Below, one piece after another: positions 14,623 to 16,484 of a stretch of DNA of 16,484 nt. Origin of the DNA: Thermoleophilia bacterium (lineage in GTDB: Bacteria > Actinomycetota > Thermoleophilia > Gaiellales > SKUG01). The position numbers and the translations under genes were made by a program. The notes beneath the pieces are model-generated. The model was not told the DNA's origin, ran no database searches, and saw nothing but the letters and a program-made list of their open reading frames with translations. The stretch is taken from positions 1 through 16,484 of the forward strand of contig JAGQUL010000034.1 of assembly GCA_020438525.1 (NCBI GenBank). The letters run 5' to 3'. Position 1 is the stretch's first letter. Each line of letters opens with the position of its first letter.

Positions 14623-15591
14623 ATGTGCGTCGAGCGATGTCACCTCGCTCGCGACTACCGCTCCGACCTGAAGTCGTGGCTCCAGACCGACCAGTACATG
14701 GATCCATGGAGTGACGTCGCGCTGAGCCTGGATCCGACGACGCGGGATCGGCATGGGTATGCGGGCGCGAATCCGGTGGGGTCGGTGGATGTGGATGGGC
14801 ATCGGAAGAACAACACCACCGCTGGCGAGGCGGGTTGCGCCCATAATGCACGTTGTTCGGACGAGATCGAGAACCATAGGCCGGGCTCGGGCGGCCACCG
14901 CGGTACCGGCGGTGGTACGTATGCGCCGGGCATGTCTGGCGGTAACGAGCGGCCGACTTGGCAACGGCCGGGAACTGAGGGAGCATCGCTCGTCTATCAG
15001 ATCGCTGCCGACTCGTCGCTAGACGGCACGACGACGCCAACTGAACGTTGGGCAATGGACTTTGTTGGTTCGACGTCCGTTGAATGGCAAGCCATCACCG
15101 AATCGTGCATTCGCCAACTACTCGGATCATCGTGCCCAGGTACTGATTTCACGGATCGTGATGCGATCGTTCACACGCTTCAGTTGGCGTCCGAGACCGG
15201 AGGGGGGGCGATGTTCGCCGTGGGCGCAGGCGGCCCGAGCTTTGGTCCAGCCAAGTCCAAGCAGCTCGCTGCCGGCGTTGCGCTCCGCGGAGTAGCTCTC
15301 GAACGAAGCGTCGCGGAGCTTATTGAGGCCCGCCATCCGGGCCGGATTGTGAATACCAATGTCAAGCGCGGTGGCCGAGAGTTCGATATCGAGCTGAACA
15401 ACGTCATCATCGAGGTAACCGGCGGAAAGGGGACTAGGAAGATGAAGCAACACTTTGCTCAGATGGCCGCCTCAGACAAGCCGGTGATCTTGTATGGACC
15501 GAACCTGCGAGAGGGACTTATTCGTGACATCAACCGTCAGGGTGGAATCGCCACGAACAGCATTGACGATTTGCTTGAGGCGATCTACTGA
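14623..15591 (+). CDS. orphan RHS C-terminal toxin cassette D (PD-(D/E)XK-like nuclease)
   Basis: A 322-residue frame in the orientation opposite to the main RHS gene. It opens with a short unrelated stretch, then ARDYRSDLKSWLQTDQYMDP and the core end to DGHR (residue 61). The linker (about 62-210) is shared with cassette A: CSDEIENHRPG, GGHRGTGGGTY, SGGNERP, CPGTDFT, GGAMFAVGAGGPSFGPAK. The last 110 residues form a different toxin: a helix RSVAELIEARHPG, then NTNVKRGGREFDIELNNVII and EVTGGKG. Asp255 and Glu264 with a Thr/Lys just after (EVTGGK) match a PD-(D/E)XK-type restriction-nuclease active site, suggesting DNA cleavage. The ATG at 14623 has no Shine-Dalgarno sequence and no signal peptide follows, so this looks like a stored tip. 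The start of the cassette proper is better set at the core repeat. Confidence 0.82.
   Translation: MCVERCHLARDYRSDLKSWLQTDQYMDPWSDVALSLDPTTRDRHGYAGANPVGSVDVDGHRKNNTTAGEAGCAHNARCSDEIENHRPGSGGHRGTGGGTYAPGMSGGNERPTWQRPGTEGASLVYQIAADSSLDGTTTPTERWAMDFVGSTSVEWQAITESCIRQLLGSSCPGTDFTDRDAIVHTLQLASETGGGAMFAVGAGGPSFGPAKSKQLAAGVALRGVALERSVAELIEARHPGRIVNTNVKRGGREFDIELNNVIIEVTGGKGTRKMKQHFAQMAASDKPVILYGPNLREGLIRDINRQGGIATNSIDDLLEAIY
14646..14805 (+). repeat. RHS core-end repeat, copy D (inverted relative to the main gene)
   Basis: A 160-base copy of the core end, gapless against 5800-5959 on the other strand and in the same reading frame. Homology starts abruptly at 14646; the bases before it do not match the RHS gene. 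With copy C it forms an inverted repeat around 8686 bp that contain the RHS body and its promoter region. Confidence 0.92.
15577..15580 (+). promoter_or_regulatory. ribosome binding site for immunity gene D
   Basis: GAGG lies 10 bases before the ATG at 15591, within the end of the toxin reading frame. It is the only immunity gene here with a plausible Shine-Dalgarno sequence. Confidence 0.4.
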
Positions 15592-15995
15592 TGGACGACA
15601 TCATCCTTCTGACCTTGGACGAAATTGATCTCCGCGATGAGATTGCGCACATCTGCCGGGGCGCGCCTTCGCTGTCCGTCGAGATTCATGAGGAATCGAT
15701 CGTGGTGACAGATTCCGAACTGAATTCCCGATATTACCTTCGCGAAGACGATGTTGATGACGTGCCATTCGACCCGGAGGAAGCGTCGTTCTTACAGCAG
15801 GCACTCGGGGCCGGAGCGAAGTTTTGCTACGTCATCTCGTATTGGAACCTCACCGGAGTTGCGAGGCTCGTCTGTGCCCTCATACGGGATAGGAAGGTGG
15901 TTGTGGACGATGATCGCGGAAATCTCTTCACTGGCGAGGAGTTCGCAATGGCCGCCGAGGATTGGGTAGCGGGCAGGTACTTTGGACCTCCCTGA
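15591..15995 (+). CDS. putative immunity protein for cassette D
   Basis: A 134-residue protein that starts in the toxin stop codon (TGATG at 15589-15593), so translation is coupled. It is acidic, with MDDIILLTLDEIDLRDEI, a strand pair SVEIHEESIVVTDSELNSRY, YLREDDVDDVPFDPEEASFL, then YVISYWNLTGVARLVCALIR and an acidic C-terminal half. This surface would fit blocking a basic DNA nuclease. No named family is recognised, and there is no signal peptide. Its last codons (GPP and stop) overlap the start of spacer element S at 15983, which means the spacer boundary falls inside the gene end. The immunity role is inferred from position and charge. Confidence 0.72.
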   Translation: MDDIILLTLDEIDLRDEIAHICRGAPSLSVEIHEESIVVTDSELNSRYYLREDDVDDVPFDPEEASFLQQALGAGAKFCYVISYWNLTGVARLVCALIRDRKVVVDDDRGNLFTGEEFAMAAEDWVAGRYFGPP

Positions 15996-16131
15996 AGTTT
16001 GTTGACACGGTTGACTGGGCCTGGTCGAGCTCGACTCAAGAACCGCCTCCAGTGTCATCAGCGACCGGGCGCCGGAACACAAGCTGACGACTTCATCCAC
16101 CGCCCCACCGCCCCACAGCCCCACCGTCCTA
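15983..16131 (+). repeat. inter-cassette spacer element S, full copy
   Basis: Plus-strand copy of the spacer also found at 3003-3144 on the minus strand. It begins TGGACCTCCCTGAAGTTTGT at the end of immunity gene D and runs to the core repeat of cassette E. Compared with the other copy it has scattered substitutions and a few extra bases in the C-rich part (CCGCCCCACCGCCCCACAGC). It has the same frame WTSLKFVDTVD to NTS and stop. Confidence 0.8.
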
Positions 16132-16255
16132 GCTCCAGACCGACCAGTACATGGATCCATGGAGTGACGTCGCGCTGAGCCTGGATCCGGCGACGTGGGA
16201 TCGGCATGGGTATGGGCGGGGGAATCCGGTTGGGTTTTCGGATCCGGGTGGTCAT
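16131..16255 (+). repeat. RHS core-end repeat, copy E
   Basis: Fifth copy of the core end, plus strand, beginning with CTCCAGACCGACCAGTACAT and containing CATGGATCCATG at 16150-16161. The later part is diverged (GYGRGNPVGFSDPGGH). Together with spacer S it forms a compound repeat of about 270 bases that is inverted relative to 2877-3144. Confidence 0.85.
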
Positions 16256-16484
16256 GTCAGTGGTGTGGAGGCGGATGGTGACACGTTCTGCCTTGGGTAT
16301 TGTCCGATTGATTCGGATGACACGCAGCGTCCGGCGGGCACGACGGTTCCGTCGACGGGTGGTGGTAACAGTGGGCAGCAGCCGGGGAGCACTGCTGGTC
16401 CGTCGTCGACGCTCGCCAATCGGGGTGTGCACGCCACCTCCGGTCCCGTTCGGACCGGTGGTGGCGGTCCGCGACACAACGCGA
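16151..16484 (+). CDS. orphan RHS C-terminal toxin cassette E (cut by window end)
   Basis: A frame open from the ATG of the core end (MDPWSDVALSLDPATWDRHG, GNPVGFSDPGGH) to the last base, 111 codons without a stop. After the core end comes a linker unlike the other cassettes: VSGVEADGDTFCLGYCPIDS, then a low-complexity part rich in Gly, Ser, Thr and Pro (STGGGNSGQQPGSTAGPSST). The toxin domain, if present, lies beyond the window, and so would any immunity gene. One codon in the core (TGG, Trp, where the other copies have Arg) suggests drift in a copy that is not under selection for the assembled shell. It is the second plus-strand cassette in the right-hand array. Confidence 0.75.
   Translation, partial: MDPWSDVALSLDPATWDRHGYGRGNPVGFSDPGGHVSGVEADGDTFCLGYCPIDSDDTQRPAGTTVPSTGGGNSGQQPGSTAGPSSTLANRGVHATSGPVRTGGGGPRHNA

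Noticed and set aside
14579..15055. A 158-codon minus-strand frame opposite cassette D
   Set aside because: It contains out-of-frame antisense of the core-end repeat (DRPVH-like and SMDPCTGRSG strings seen opposite every copy), so it is a shadow of the repeat.
2877..16255. CRISPR array as explanation for the repeated sequences
   Set aside because: The repeats are 125-160 bp, protein-coding, few and far apart, unlike short regular CRISPR repeats.
16058..16477. Minus-strand frames over cassette E
   Set aside because: They are antisense to the core repeat and linker, Arg/Pro-rich, with no start signal or motif.

Overview
The window looks like chromosomal DNA of a GC-rich Gram-positive bacterium. 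It is probably an actinomycete lineage, perhaps Thermoleophilia, judging from GC-biased codons, GTG starts, Sec/lipoprotein signals and the actinobacterial form of the RHS core. The genus cannot be fixed from sequence alone.

Left edge (1-1541, + strand): the 3' end of a SNF2-family helicase gene, then two overlapping genes for small, apparently related lipoproteins. These are ordinary, GC-rich chromosomal genes.

The rest (about 1.8-16.5 kb) is one polymorphic-toxin locus. Its centre is a 9.4-kb gene on the minus strand (5071-14448). It encodes a secreted RHS/YD-repeat protein of about 3125 residues, with a Sec signal, Ig/fibronectin-like and beta-rich N-terminal regions, a long YD-repeat shell, a conserved core end and a C-terminal RNase-like toxin. 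A CPCC-type cysteine-rich immunity gene (4796-5074) overlaps its stop codon.

Orphan tip cassettes lie on both sides of this gene. Each starts exactly at the RHS core end and carries a different toxin domain. On the left are two cassettes on the minus strand, like the main gene: 3543-4433 with immunity 3253-3546, and 2127-2984 with immunity 1849-2121. On the right, in the opposite orientation, are 14623-15591 (PD-(D/E)XK-like nuclease) with immunity 15591-15995, and a second cassette from 16151 that runs off the window. Three of the immunity genes overlap their toxin stop (ATGA, GTGA, TGATG); the fourth starts 5 bp after it.

The core-end sequence is therefore present five times, three on the minus strand and two on the plus strand. 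The copy in the main gene (5800-5959) and the one at 14646-14805 form a 160-bp inverted repeat without indels, including 66 identical bases, both read in the same frame. Recombination between them would invert the 8.7-kb RHS body and its upstream region and join it in frame to the other toxin and immunity pair. This layout, an RHS body between opposed arrays of tip cassettes, suggests an inversion-based toxin switch and is the main finding. A second conserved spacer (about 145 bp) separates successive cassettes, and there are remnants of further cassettes and possibly of a tyrosine recombinase.
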